In this document: piece by piece, positions 36,078-43,748 of the stretch | Position numbering within the stretch: the stretch's first letter is position 1 | Layout: the number at the start of each line of letters is the position of its first letter | Assembly (NCBI GenBank): GCA_937957685.1 | Contig: CALGAO010000107.1 | Span: 1 to 51,154, forward strand | Direction of reading: 5' to 3' | DNA from: an uncultured Paenibacillaceae bacterium | GTDB taxonomy: Bacteria > Bacillota > Bacilli > Paenibacillales > DA-C8 | DNA: 51,154 nt | The notes under the pieces: model-generated | The model's database searches: none | What the model was told of the DNA's origin: nothing | What the model saw: the letters and a program-made list of their open reading frames with translations, nothing else | Program-made: the position numbers and the translations under genes

Positions 36078-38189
36078 TCATCCCGCACCTTCCGCCGCCA
36101 TCCCGCGGCTCTTCAGCTGCTCTGCTCCCAACGGATCGTGGCAGGCGACATATCGATCCTCGCCGATCTGCCTGAGCTGCGGCTGTTCCCTGCGGCATCG
36201 CTCGGATGCCAGCGGGCATCGCGTGTGATACCGGCAGCCGGATGGGGGGTTAATCGGCGACGGCAGCTCGATCTCCCGCGCCTCATGGGGCTGACGACGA
36301 TCCGGATCGAGCGATGGACTGGCGTCGAGCAGCGCCCTGGTGTAAGGATGGGCCGGACGCCGGAACAGCTCGTCGGCCGGAGCCAGCTCCACCAGCTGCC
36401 CCAGATACATGACGCCGATCCGGTCGGATATGTAGCGCACCACGTCCAGCCCATGGGCGATGAACAGATACGTCAGGCCGAGCTGGCGCTGCAGCGACTT
36501 GAGCAGGTTGACGATGTGCGACTGCACCGAGATGTCCAGCGCCGACACCGCCTCATCCAGCAGGATGAACCTCGGCCGCAGGATGATCGCCCGCGCGATG
36601 CTGACGCGCTGCAATTGACCGCCGGACAGCTGAATCGGATACCTCGTCCGGATGTCCGGATTCAGGCCGACCATCTGCAGCGTCTCGCTCACCAGCCGCT
36701 CGCGATCCTGTTCCCTCAGCGACGTATGCACCAGCAGCGGCTCGGCGACGATCTCTTCCACCCGCCAGCGCGGATTCATCGATCCCGCCGGGTCCTGGAA
36801 CACCACCTGCATCTTGCGCCTGATGTCCCTGCTCTCACTCGCCGACAACGAGCGCAGCGATCTTGCTTCGAACACGATCTCGCCGCCCGTTGGCTCCTCC
36901 AGCTGCATGATCAGTCGCCCCAGCGTCGTCTTGCCGCAGCCTGACTCACCCACCAGCCCCAGCGTCTCCCGCTCATGGATCTGCAGGGTGACGCCGTCCA
37001 CCGCCTGCACCGCGCGCTTCTGGCGAGTGAACAGACGGCCGCGCAGCGGGAAGCTCTTGCTCAGCTGTCTCAGCTCGATCAGCGGCGCCTGTTGCGATCG
37101 GGCCGGCTGGTGCCGCGCCTTCACCTTCGGCTGCGCCTGCGGCGATGAGTCCTCTGAAGCCGCGGCTTCCTCAGCCTGCCTGGCCCGCCGATAGAGGGCG
37201 AACGCCTCCGCCGCGATGGCCGCATGCCAGCACGCGACCTGATGCTCGCGTCCAGCGCCTCCCGCGTGGACGACGGGCGGCTCCTCCGCCCGGCAGCGGT
37301 CGCTCGCATATTCGCACCGGGGATGGAAGCGGCAACCGCCCGGCAGGGCGGACAGCGGCGGGATCGTGCCGCGGATCGTGTACAGCTCGCCGCCCTGCCG
37401 CTGATAGCTCTCCACCGAACGGATGAGCCCTTGCGTGTAAGGGTGCTCGGGCTGCGTCAGCAGCTTCCTTGTCTCGCCCTGCTCCACGATCTTGCCGGCG
37501 TACATGACGGCGATCCGGTCGGCCAACTGCACCGCCACCCCGAAATCATGGGTGATCAGGAGCACCGACATGCCGAGCTGCCTGCTCAGTTCCCGGATCA
37601 GCTGCAGGATCTGCATCTGGATCGTCACATCCAGCGCGGTCGTCGGCTCATCGGCGATGAGCAGATCCGGCTCGCAGGACAGGGCGATCGCGATCATCAC
37701 CCGTTGCAGCATGCCGCCGGACAGCTCGAACGGGTATTGCTTCAGCCTGAGCTCCGGCTCGGTGATGCCGACCTTCGTCAGCAGATCGAGCGCGATCCGC
37801 CTCGCCTCGCTCCTGCTCGTGCGCCTGTGCGCCATGATCGCATCGATGATCTGGCTGCCGATGGAAAACAGCGGGTCCAGCGCGTTCATCGGCTGCTGGA
37901 AGATCATGCCGATCCGCTTGCCCCTGAGCGCCTCGATCTCTTTCCTGGACACGTGAGCGAGATTGCGTCCGTCGAACAGCAGCTCTCCCTCGGAGATCAC
38001 CGCCCGCTCATAATCGGTGAGCCGCATGATCGACAGCGAGGTGACGGTCTTGCCGCTGCCTGACTCGCCGACCAGACAGACGATCTCGCCGGCGCGGATC
38101 TCCAGGCTGACATCGTCGACCACGCGCAGCGGTCCATCCTTCGTCCGGAAATCGATCGACAGCCTGTCAAGCTTGAGCAATGGATGCAT
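36078..38189 (-). CDS. ABC importer ATP-binding protein with two fused ATPase domains (Opp/Dpp class)
   Basis: The protein (703 aa) joins two ATPases like DppD and DppF. Domain 1 has GESGSGKT, LSGGMLQRVMIAIAL and LLIADEPTTALD; domain 2, after a linker near residues 320-365, has GESGCGKT, LSGGQLQRVSIARAI and FILLDEAVSALD. Both carry the C-terminal Cys-rich stretch of this class (CRFHPRCEYASDRCR and CRYHTRCPLASERCR). The ATG at 38189 has AAGGAG about nine bases upstream; the frame is open to 38225. It lies 20 bases after the second permease gene and energises that transporter. Confidence 0.95.
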   Translation of the reverse strand: MHPLLKLDRLSIDFRTKDGPLRVVDDVSLEIRAGEIVCLVGESGSGKTVTSLSIMRLTDYERAVISEGELLFDGRNLAHVSRKEIEALRGKRIGMIFQQPMNALDPLFSIGSQIIDAIMAHRRTSRSEARRIALDLLTKVGITEPELRLKQYPFELSGGMLQRVMIAIALSCEPDLLIADEPTTALDVTIQMQILQLIRELSRQLGMSVLLITHDFGVAVQLADRIAVMYAGKIVEQGETRKLLTQPEHPYTQGLIRSVESYQRQGGELYTIRGTIPPLSALPGGCRFHPRCEYASDRCRAEEPPVVHAGGAGREHQVACWHAAIAAEAFALYRRARQAEEAAASEDSSPQAQPKVKARHQPARSQQAPLIELRQLSKSFPLRGRLFTRQKRAVQAVDGVTLQIHERETLGLVGESGCGKTTLGRLIMQLEEPTGGEIVFEARSLRSLSASESRDIRRKMQVVFQDPAGSMNPRWRVEEIVAEPLLVHTSLREQDRERLVSETLQMVGLNPDIRTRYPIQLSGGQLQRVSIARAIILRPRFILLDEAVSALDISVQSHIVNLLKSLQRQLGLTYLFIAHGLDVVRYISDRIGVMYLGQLVELAPADELFRRPAHPYTRALLDASPSLDPDRRQPHEAREIELPSPINPPSGCRYHTRCPLASERCRREQPQLRQIGEDRYVACHDPLGAEQLKSRGMAAEGAG

Positions 38190-38209
38190 CTCTCCGCTCG
38201 CTCCTTTCC

Positions 38210-39106
38210 TCATCTTCCGCTCCATCCCGGCTCCAGGCGGTTGCGCAGCTCATCGCCCAGCCAGTTGATGGCGACGACGAGGAGCGTGATCCACAGGCCG
38301 GGGAACAGGCTGATCCACCAGGCGATCGAGATGTAGCTGCGGCCGAGCGACAGCAGGTATCCCCAGTCCGGTATCTCCCGCACAACGCCCAGCCCGAGGA
38401 AGCTCAGCGCCGTCGAGATGAGCACCGCCGTGCCAACGCCGATCGTCGCCATCACCGTCAGCTGCGGCAAGCAATTCGGAATGATATGGCGCCGGATGAT
38501 CGCCGCATGCCCCGCTCCGATCGTCCTCGCCGCATCGATGAACAGCGAGCTGCGGATGGACAGCACCTGTCCCCGGACCAACCGGGCATAACCGGGGAAG
38601 GTGGACAGGCCGATGGCCAGCATCATGTTGGGCAGGCTGGGGCCCAGCGAGGCGGCGATGAGTATGGCGAACAGGATGCCGGGAATCGTCATCATCACAT
38701 CCACCGCCCGCATCAGCAGCGAGTCCGTCCATCCGCCCAGATACCCGGCGATCAGGCCGATCAGCGTGCCGATGAGACCTCCGATCAGCACGGATCCGAC
38801 GCCGATCAGGAGGGATTGCCTGCTGCCGTAGACAAGCAGCGAGTAGATATCCCGCCCGAACTGATCGGTGCCGAGCAGATGCGCGGCGCCTGGCGGCTGC
38901 AGGATCTCCATGCTCATCTCCGCAGGCGGATGCGTTGCCAGCCACTCCGGGAAGAGCGCCGTCAGCAGGATGAACAACAGGATGAGCAGCGAGGCGGCGA
39001 GCAGCCATTCCCGGCTGCCGATCCTGCGCCCGGTCCAGGCCCAGGAACGCCTGTCACCCTCGATCCGGAGCGGCTTCTCTATCGTTCTAGCAAACATAGG
39101 ACCCAT
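38210..39106 (-). CDS. ABC importer permease, OppC/DppC type
   Basis: The product has an N-terminal cytoplasmic tail, a first helix (LLAASLLILLFILLTALF), the external HLLGTDQFGRDIYSLLVYG motif typical of OppC/DppC, five more helices, and the EAA-like loop RTIGAGHAAIIRRHIIPN that docks to the ATPase. Start choice: ATG at 39106 or 39097; AAAGGAGG lies before both and spacing does not decide. It starts about 10 bases beyond the end of the OppB-type gene. Confidence 0.94.
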   Translation of the reverse strand: MGPMFARTIEKPLRIEGDRRSWAWTGRRIGSREWLLAASLLILLFILLTALFPEWLATHPPAEMSMEILQPPGAAHLLGTDQFGRDIYSLLVYGSRQSLLIGVGSVLIGGLIGTLIGLIAGYLGGWTDSLLMRAVDVMMTIPGILFAILIAASLGPSLPNMMLAIGLSTFPGYARLVRGQVLSIRSSLFIDAARTIGAGHAAIIRRHIIPNCLPQLTVMATIGVGTAVLISTALSFLGLGVVREIPDWGYLLSLGRSYISIAWWISLFPGLWITLLVVAINWLGDELRNRLEPGWSGR

Positions 39107-39116
39107 TCCCCTCCTT

Positions 39117-40055
39117 TCAACGACCCGCTGCACGCATCATCCTGCGGATGCGCGGGTCGATCATCATGTACGCGATATCCACGAGCAGGCTGATCGACAC
39201 ATAGAATACCGCGGTAAGCAGCACCGCGCCCTGGATCATCGGCATATCCTTGGCCCCTATCGCATCCACGATCACCTTGCCGATGCCCTGCCGGGCGAAT
39301 ACGGTCTCGGTCACCACGGAGCCTGCGAGCATCTCGCCGATCATCATCCCGGCCATCGTCACCGCGGGTATGATCGCATTGCGCAGCATATGCCTGAAGA
39401 TGATCCTGCCCTCGCCGATCCCTTTGGCCCGAAGCGTTCGCACGAACGGCTTGTGGACCACCTCCAGCATGCTGTTGCGGACGAGTCTGGCCAGCATCCC
39501 GGCGCCGGTGATGCCCAGCCCGACTGACGGCAGGATGAGGTGTCTGAGCCCGCCGTTTCCGATCGAAGGGAACCAGTTCAGATGAACGGAGAAGATCAGG
39601 ATGAGCAGGAGGCCGATCCAGAAGTTCGGCGTGCAGATGCCGAACAGGCTGATGAAGCGGATGATCGAGTCGATCCAGCTGTCGCGACAGATCGCGGCCG
39701 TCACGCCGAGCAGGATGCCCAGCGTGATCGCGATAGCGCTGGCGAACAGCGTCAGCTCGATCGTCGCCGGCAGATTGGTGAGCAGCTTGTGCAGCACGGA
39801 CTCCTGATTCACATAGGATCTGCCAAGATCGCCTTGCAGCACCTGCTTCAGGTAGCTCCAGAACTGCTCGGCGAGCGGTCGATCCAGTCCGAGATGCGCC
39901 CGAAGCTCGTCGGCCTTCTCCGTGGAGATCGTCTCTCCCAGCAGCATCTGGGCGATATCTCCGGGCAGCACCTGCACGATGAAGAAGACGAGCACCAGCG
40001 AGCCGAACAGCACAAGCAGCGACATCCCGAGCCTGCGGAGCACAAAATCCATCAT
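39117..40055 (-). CDS. ABC importer permease, OppB/DppB type
   Basis: The 312-aa product begins MMDFVLRRLGMSLLVLFGSL and contains VLPGDIAQMLLG, LGLDRPLAEQFWSYL and LQGDLGRSYVNQESV, all typical of the OppB/DppB class, six predicted helices, and the ATPase-docking loop RTLRAKGIGEGRIIFRHMLR. It pairs with the OppC-type permease. It lies 35 bases downstream of the glutaredoxin-like gene in the same operon. Confidence 0.95.
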   Translation of the reverse strand: MMDFVLRRLGMSLLVLFGSLVLVFFIVQVLPGDIAQMLLGETISTEKADELRAHLGLDRPLAEQFWSYLKQVLQGDLGRSYVNQESVLHKLLTNLPATIELTLFASAIAITLGILLGVTAAICRDSWIDSIIRFISLFGICTPNFWIGLLLILIFSVHLNWFPSIGNGGLRHLILPSVGLGITGAGMLARLVRNSMLEVVHKPFVRTLRAKGIGEGRIIFRHMLRNAIIPAVTMAGMMIGEMLAGSVVTETVFARQGIGKVIVDAIGAKDMPMIQGAVLLTAVFYVSISLLVDIAYMMIDPRIRRMMRAAGR

Positions 40056-40090
40056 GCTATCTTCCCTCCTTCCCCTGTCATCTGCCGGGT

Positions 40091-40342
40091 TCAGGCTTGC
40101 AGCAGGGCGCGGATCCGTTCGAAGCTTCCGTCCGTCACCGCCTCATACACGTCGCCCGCTCCGATCTCGGCCACAGGCACATGGCGAATGCCGTACTTCG
40201 CCTCCAGGACATCGCGCAGGACGTCCTTCCCTTCCACATCGATGCTGACATATGCAATTCCGTGTTCGGCCAGCTGCGTCTTCAGCGCCTGGCAGGCCTG
40301 ACAGCCAGCCCGGTTCCACAGGATCAGTTTCTTGTCTGCCAT
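40091..40342 (-). CDS. Glutaredoxin-like protein (YtnI/CmoI type)
   Basis: The 83-aa product starts MADKKLILWNRAGCQACQAL. Its CQAC motif is the CxxC redox site near residues 14-17; IRHVPVAEIGAGDVYEA contains the cis-Pro expected of a thioredoxin fold. B. subtilis YtnI, a similar small redoxin, lies between two monooxygenase genes in the ytmI organosulfur operon. Here it directly follows one monooxygenase gene (7-base gap) and precedes the importer. It probably reduces a mixed disulfide or supports the monooxygenase step, which is inference. The frame is open to 40477, but AGGAGG precedes the ATG at 40342. Confidence 0.85.
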   Translation of the reverse strand: MADKKLILWNRAGCQACQALKTQLAEHGIAYVSIDVEGKDVLRDVLEAKYGIRHVPVAEIGAGDVYEAVTDGSFERIRALLQA

Positions 40343-40349
40343 ATGTTCC

Positions 40350-41675
40350 TTACCTCCTCTCATATTGGAATAGCGGTTCCGGGACCGGCAGTCCCAGATG
40401 ATCGCGCAGGGTGGAGCCTGTATAATCGTCCCGGAACAATCCGCGCGCCTGCAGGATCGGCACCACCTCTTCCACAAATTCCTCCAGCAGACCGGGATAA
40501 TACGGAAACATCAGGTTGTATCCATCTGCGCCTCCATGCACAAACCAGTGTTCCAGCTGATCGGCTATCTCCTGCGGCGATCCGAAGATCATCCGATGTC
40601 CGCGCGACCCGGCGATCCGCTGGTACAGCTGACGGATCGTCAGCTTCTCTGTCCGCGCCATCGCGATGATCAGCTCGCGGCGGCTCTGGTTGCCATTGGT
40701 CGGCGGGATCACATCCGGCAGCGGCCCATCCAGGTCATGGCGGCTCAGATCGATCCCGCCCAGATAATCGCTGAGAAAGGCCAGCCCGATGTCCGGCGGG
40801 ATCAGCTCCTGGATGCGCTGGTAACGCGCCTGCGCATCCTCGGCCGACTTGCCGAGGACCGGCGAGACGCCGGGCAGGATGTGGACATGGTCGGGACTCC
40901 GGCCTGCGGATCGAACCAGGGCTTTCACATTCGCATAGAAGCGTTGCGCTTGCTCCAGCGTCTGCTGGGCGGTGAAGATCACCTCCGCATGCTTCGCCGC
41001 AAAGGCCACGCCCTCAGGCGAGGAACCTGCCTGGATGAGGACCGGTTCGCCCTGCACGGAACGCGATGCGTTCAGCGGCCCGCGCACCCGGTAATACTCC
41101 CCCACATGCTCGATCGCATGAAGCTTGCCGGGATCAAAGTAGATGCCAGCTTCCTTGTCGCGCACGAGCGCATCGGGCTCCCAGCTGTTCCACAGCTTCC
41201 TGACGACCCGCACAAATTCGTCTGCGCGCCTGTAGCGCTCGCTGTGCTCCGGATGCCGGTCCAGCCCGAAATTGGCCGCTTCCTGCTCATAGTAGGAGGT
41301 GACGATGTTCCAACCGCTGCGGCCCTTGCTCAGATGATCGAGCGAAGCGAAGCGGCGGGCGACATGATACGGCTCGTTGTAGGTTGTGCTCACCGTCGCG
41401 ATAAGTCCGATCCGCCTCGTCAGCATGGCCAGCGCGGCGACCAGAGTCGTCGGCTCGAAGCGCACCAGCTCGGACGGATGGCTGAGCGGAGTCAGCGACA
41501 GCGCGTCGCTCACGAACAGCATATCCAGCTTGCCCGCCTCCGCCGCCTGCGCCGTCCGTCTGTAAAAATCGATATTCTCATAGGCATCGGCCGGGGCCTC
41601 CGGCACTCGCCAGGCGGCGATATGGTGGCCGGCGCCCATCAGAAACACGCCAAGCTTCATCTGTCCAGGCATCAT
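40350..41675 (-). CDS. FMN-dependent monooxygenase, NtaA/SnaA/DszA family (LLM class), second copy
   Basis: The 441-aa enzyme starts MMPGQMKLGVFLMGAGHHIA with GGGAGG seven bases upstream. Family features: YRRTAQAAEAGKLDMLFVSD, LIATVSTTYNEPYHVARRFA, LDHLSKGRSGWNIVTSY, EPVLIQAGSSPEGVAFAAKH, and GSPQEIADQLEHWFVHGGAD. It is the first gene of the operon, read from the promoter at 41725-41753. Its closest functional parallel by context is B. subtilis YtnJ (CmoJ), which lies beside the glutaredoxin-like YtnI. Substrate is inferred as an S-substituted cysteine or similar organosulfur compound; an amine-type substrate cannot be excluded. Confidence 0.92.
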   Translation of the reverse strand: MMPGQMKLGVFLMGAGHHIAAWRVPEAPADAYENIDFYRRTAQAAEAGKLDMLFVSDALSLTPLSHPSELVRFEPTTLVAALAMLTRRIGLIATVSTTYNEPYHVARRFASLDHLSKGRSGWNIVTSYYEQEAANFGLDRHPEHSERYRRADEFVRVVRKLWNSWEPDALVRDKEAGIYFDPGKLHAIEHVGEYYRVRGPLNASRSVQGEPVLIQAGSSPEGVAFAAKHAEVIFTAQQTLEQAQRFYANVKALVRSAGRSPDHVHILPGVSPVLGKSAEDAQARYQRIQELIPPDIGLAFLSDYLGGIDLSRHDLDGPLPDVIPPTNGNQSRRELIIAMARTEKLTIRQLYQRIAGSRGHRMIFGSPQEIADQLEHWFVHGGADGYNLMFPYYPGLLEEFVEEVVPILQARGLFRDDYTGSTLRDHLGLPVPEPLFQYERR

Positions 41676-41724
41676 TCATTGACCTCCCTTCGTTAAATCA
41701 AAGTTTGTTTATCGGATTAATTAA

Positions 41725-41753
41725 ACTATAACCGCCCGCCAAGGTTCTGTAAA
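41725..41753 (-). promoter_or_regulatory. Sigma-A promoter of the organosulfur operon
   Basis: TTTACA (41748-41753), 17 bases, TATAGT (41725-41730) on the minus strand, each one base from consensus, 50 bases upstream of the first monooxygenase. The stretch just upstream of it contains TTCAAGATTCGTA, a T-N11-A pattern as bound by LysR proteins, with only weak symmetry. Confidence 0.7.
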
Positions 41754-41802
41754 ATTCAAAAAGATGAAGGACCCGTTTACGAATCTTGAAGTATGGAATC
41801 GA

Positions 41803-42741
41803 TCAGGCGTCTAACCGCCAGTGCGGACGGCGAGTCCCTTGCCTGAGGCAGTCATCCTCATGCCCGGACGAGGCTCGGATCGCCTCGAGAAGATCCTGGA
41901 ACGGCCTGCGCCGGCTCGGCGGTTGCCTCGGGCAGATCAGACAGATCTCAAGGTCGAGCCGCGGCTCCTCCAGCTGACGCAACACGCAACCCGGCGGCAG
42001 CGGCCAGGTCGAGATGAGCGGAACGGCGGCGATGCCATACCCGGCTGCCACGTAGTGCTTCACCGCGAGCATGTTGCTCACTTCCATGCGGTACTTGGGG
42101 ATCAATCCCAGGCTCGCCATGGCGCGCTCCAGCGTCTTGCGGAAAGGGCAGATGGGCGAGGTGATCAACAGCTGCTCATGAAGCAGCATCGGCAGTGAGA
42201 TCGTCTCCTCTCTGGCCAGAGGATGATCCTCCGGGATCAGCAGGGCCAGCTTCTCAACCAGCAGCTTCTCATAATGCAGCCCGCTCAGATCGTCAGGCAG
42301 CGTGCAGATCGCCGCATCCAGCTCTCCCTGCCTGATCAGGCTGCCAAGCGCCTGATTGCTGTGGATCTGCAAGCTGAGTTGCACTTCGGGATAACGGTCG
42401 ATATAGGGCTTCAGAATGCCCGGCAAGCGATAGCTGGCGAACGGCTCCATCACCCCGAGCCGGATAAACCCCGCTTCGCCGCTGCGAATATGCTCGATTC
42501 CTTCCCTCAGCTGTTCCATCTCCTGGACCAGTTGCTCGGCATGCGCATAGAGATAATGTCCGGCCTCCGTCAGCTGGAAGCCTTGTCGGCCGCGCTGCAT
42601 CAGGCAGATGCCCAGATCCTCCTCCAGCTTCTTGATCTGCATCGTGATGGTGGATTGGGCATAGGCCAATTCCTCGGCTGCCCTGTGAAAGCTTTGGTGC
42701 TTGACGACCGTGCAGAAGGTCTTCAAGGTTCGGATGTCCAT
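41803..42741 (-). CDS. LysR-family transcriptional regulator of the organosulfur operon
   Basis: The product (312 aa) begins MDIRTLKTFCTVVKHQSFHR with the LysR winged helix (AAEELAYAQSTITMQIKKLE) and a typical effector domain with LLITSPICPFRKTLERAM. A Cys at this place occurs in a group of LysR regulators linked to sulfur metabolism in Bacillales. It lies 127 bases upstream of the monooxygenase operon, in the same direction. By analogy with B. subtilis YtlI and the ytmI operon it is the likely activator. The ATG at 42741 has GAGGAGG ten bases upstream. Its own expression is probably controlled by the dyad and the leader hairpins at 42796-42910. Confidence 0.88.
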   Translation of the reverse strand: MDIRTLKTFCTVVKHQSFHRAAEELAYAQSTITMQIKKLEEDLGICLMQRGRQGFQLTEAGHYLYAHAEQLVQEMEQLREGIEHIRSGEAGFIRLGVMEPFASYRLPGILKPYIDRYPEVQLSLQIHSNQALGSLIRQGELDAAICTLPDDLSGLHYEKLLVEKLALLIPEDHPLAREETISLPMLLHEQLLITSPICPFRKTLERAMASLGLIPKYRMEVSNMLAVKHYVAAGYGIAAVPLISTWPLPPGCVLRQLEEPRLDLEICLICPRQPPSRRRPFQDLLEAIRASSGHEDDCLRQGTRRPHWRLDA

Positions 42742-42795
42742 TCGCGCAGCACCTCCTCTGTTCACGGATAGCTCCGTAATCCCGGCTCATCCATC

Positions 42796-42838
42796 AAAAA
42801 AGGGACCACGTATTCTTGGTTCAAGAATGCGCAGTCCC
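42796..42838 (-). terminator. Leader terminator upstream of the LysR gene
   Basis: GGGAC and ATTCTTG at 42822-42838 pair with CAAGAAT and GTCCC ending at 42802, with wobble pairs between, a three-base AAC loop, and six T residues (42796-42801). It stands between the LysR gene's promoter and its start codon, 55 bases before the ATG. Confidence 0.85.
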
Positions 42839-42854
42839 AGTTGACTGGTTGACT
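42833..42854 (-). promoter_or_regulatory. Candidate antiterminator hairpin in the LysR leader
   Basis: AGTC-aa-CCAGT-ca-ACTGG-GACT on the minus strand can fold as nested stems. The 3' side (ACTGGGACT) uses bases of the terminator's 5' arm, so the two hairpins exclude each other. Confidence 0.55.
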
Positions 42855-42884
42855 CCGGTTAACAGATTTTTAATAATTTTTCCA

Positions 42885-42937
42885 ATGAGTTTACTCGGAT
42901 TTTAACTCATTCTATCCCAACACAAGGGATCTGTCAA
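42885..42937 (-). promoter_or_regulatory. Strong sigma-A promoter of the LysR gene with a dyad at the start point
   Basis: TTGACA (42932-42937), 17 bases, TAGAAT (42909-42914). Overlapping the expected start, ATGAGTT (42904-42910) and AACTCAT (42885-42891) form an inverted repeat with a 12-base centre. A following CATTGGAAAAATT is vaguely like the CymR cysteine-repressor motif. Confidence 0.75.
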
Positions 42938-42992
42938 TCCGCTTTCCTCCTTCCGCACGCATGCTGAAGCCTGACGCCTCCGATGTAACGAA

Positions 42993-43027
42993 CGAACTCC
43001 GGCGCCCAACGAGGGGGCCGGAGTTCG
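42993..43027 (-). terminator. Hairpin after the PII-like gene
   Basis: CGAACTCCGG (42993-43002) pairs with CCGGAGTTCG (43018-43027), with further GC pairs inside. It lies 44 bases after the stop codon of the PII-like gene; only TTCGTT follows on the minus strand. Confidence 0.65.
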
Positions 43028-43070
43028 ATTTCCGCATGCGAGTCTGGATCACAGCCGCGAACCGCGGATG

Positions 43071-43748
43071 TCAGGACGGTTTGTACAGGCCGTACGTCTT
43101 GATGACTTCCTGGATGAAGATGATTCCCTTGCCGGGCTCATCGATGTGGAATTGCTGGCGGATCGATTCGACGATCGCCTCGGTCTTGTCGCTCTCGGAC
43201 AGGATCAGCACGATCTCCTTCTCCGGCACGATATCCATTGCAAATACCTTGCTCGTCTCATGGATGCCCGAGCCCCTGGCGTTGATGATCGTGGCTCCTC
43301 TGGAACCAGCCTTGCTGGCGGCGTCGACGACATCCTCCGCTTTGCCTCTATCTACAACGATATGAATCGCATGATACATGGGTCGTTCCCCTTCCGTACC
43401 TTCTACTGATTTTTCACTGCTATATCTGCGGGAGCCTATCACGCTGCTGATGGAGGTGGTGTAGGCGATCCCGTGATTGGGCTTATCGAATTTGAACTCG
43501 TGATCAAGCGCTTGTACGAGCCGATGGACAGCTTCCTTGCTGGAGATCATGCGGACGATTTCCTTCCGGACATCATACAAGCCCAGGAGATCGAGGAAGC
43601 GGTTGTGAACGGTTCCCCTCCCCAGACAGATCGTCCCGCCGTTGATGCCGCATTGCTTGGCGATGTGGAGCACCTTGCTGCCCATGCCGAAGTTGACGAT
43701 GATCGTCAAGAGCTCAATGTTCGCCAGCTCCGTATGCTGCTCTGTCAT
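43071..43748 (-). CDS. Tandem PII-like signalling protein partnered with a DUF1538 transporter
   Basis: The 225-aa protein contains two PII-fold units (about 9-110 and 124-225). Matching segments are GINGGTICLGRG with GSRGATIINARGSG, RKEIVRMISS with EKEIVLILSE, and NHGIAYTTSISSVIG with GKGIIFIQEVIKTYG. PII proteins bind nucleotides or other ligands and gate channels, transporters or enzymes. The classical T-loop Tyr of GlnB is not evident, so it is a PII-like rather than a standard nitrogen regulator. Its ATG lies inside the end of the DUF1538 gene (about 35 bases overlap), so the two are coupled and probably interact. The ligand is unknown. Confidence 0.85.
   Translation of the reverse strand: MTEQHTELANIELLTIIVNFGMGSKVLHIAKQCGINGGTICLGRGTVHNRFLDLLGLYDVRKEIVRMISSKEAVHRLVQALDHEFKFDKPNHGIAYTTSISSVIGSRRYSSEKSVEGTEGERPMYHAIHIVVDRGKAEDVVDAASKAGSRGATIINARGSGIHETSKVFAMDIVPEKEIVLILSESDKTEAIVESIRQQFHIDEPGKGIIFIQEVIKTYGLYKPS

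Noticed and set aside
42796..42937. T-box or SAM riboswitch in front of the LysR gene
   Set aside because: The leader is about 105 nt and lacks the T-box AGGGTGGNACCGCG core and the SAM-I motifs; only the GGGAC...GTCCC terminator stem is similar.
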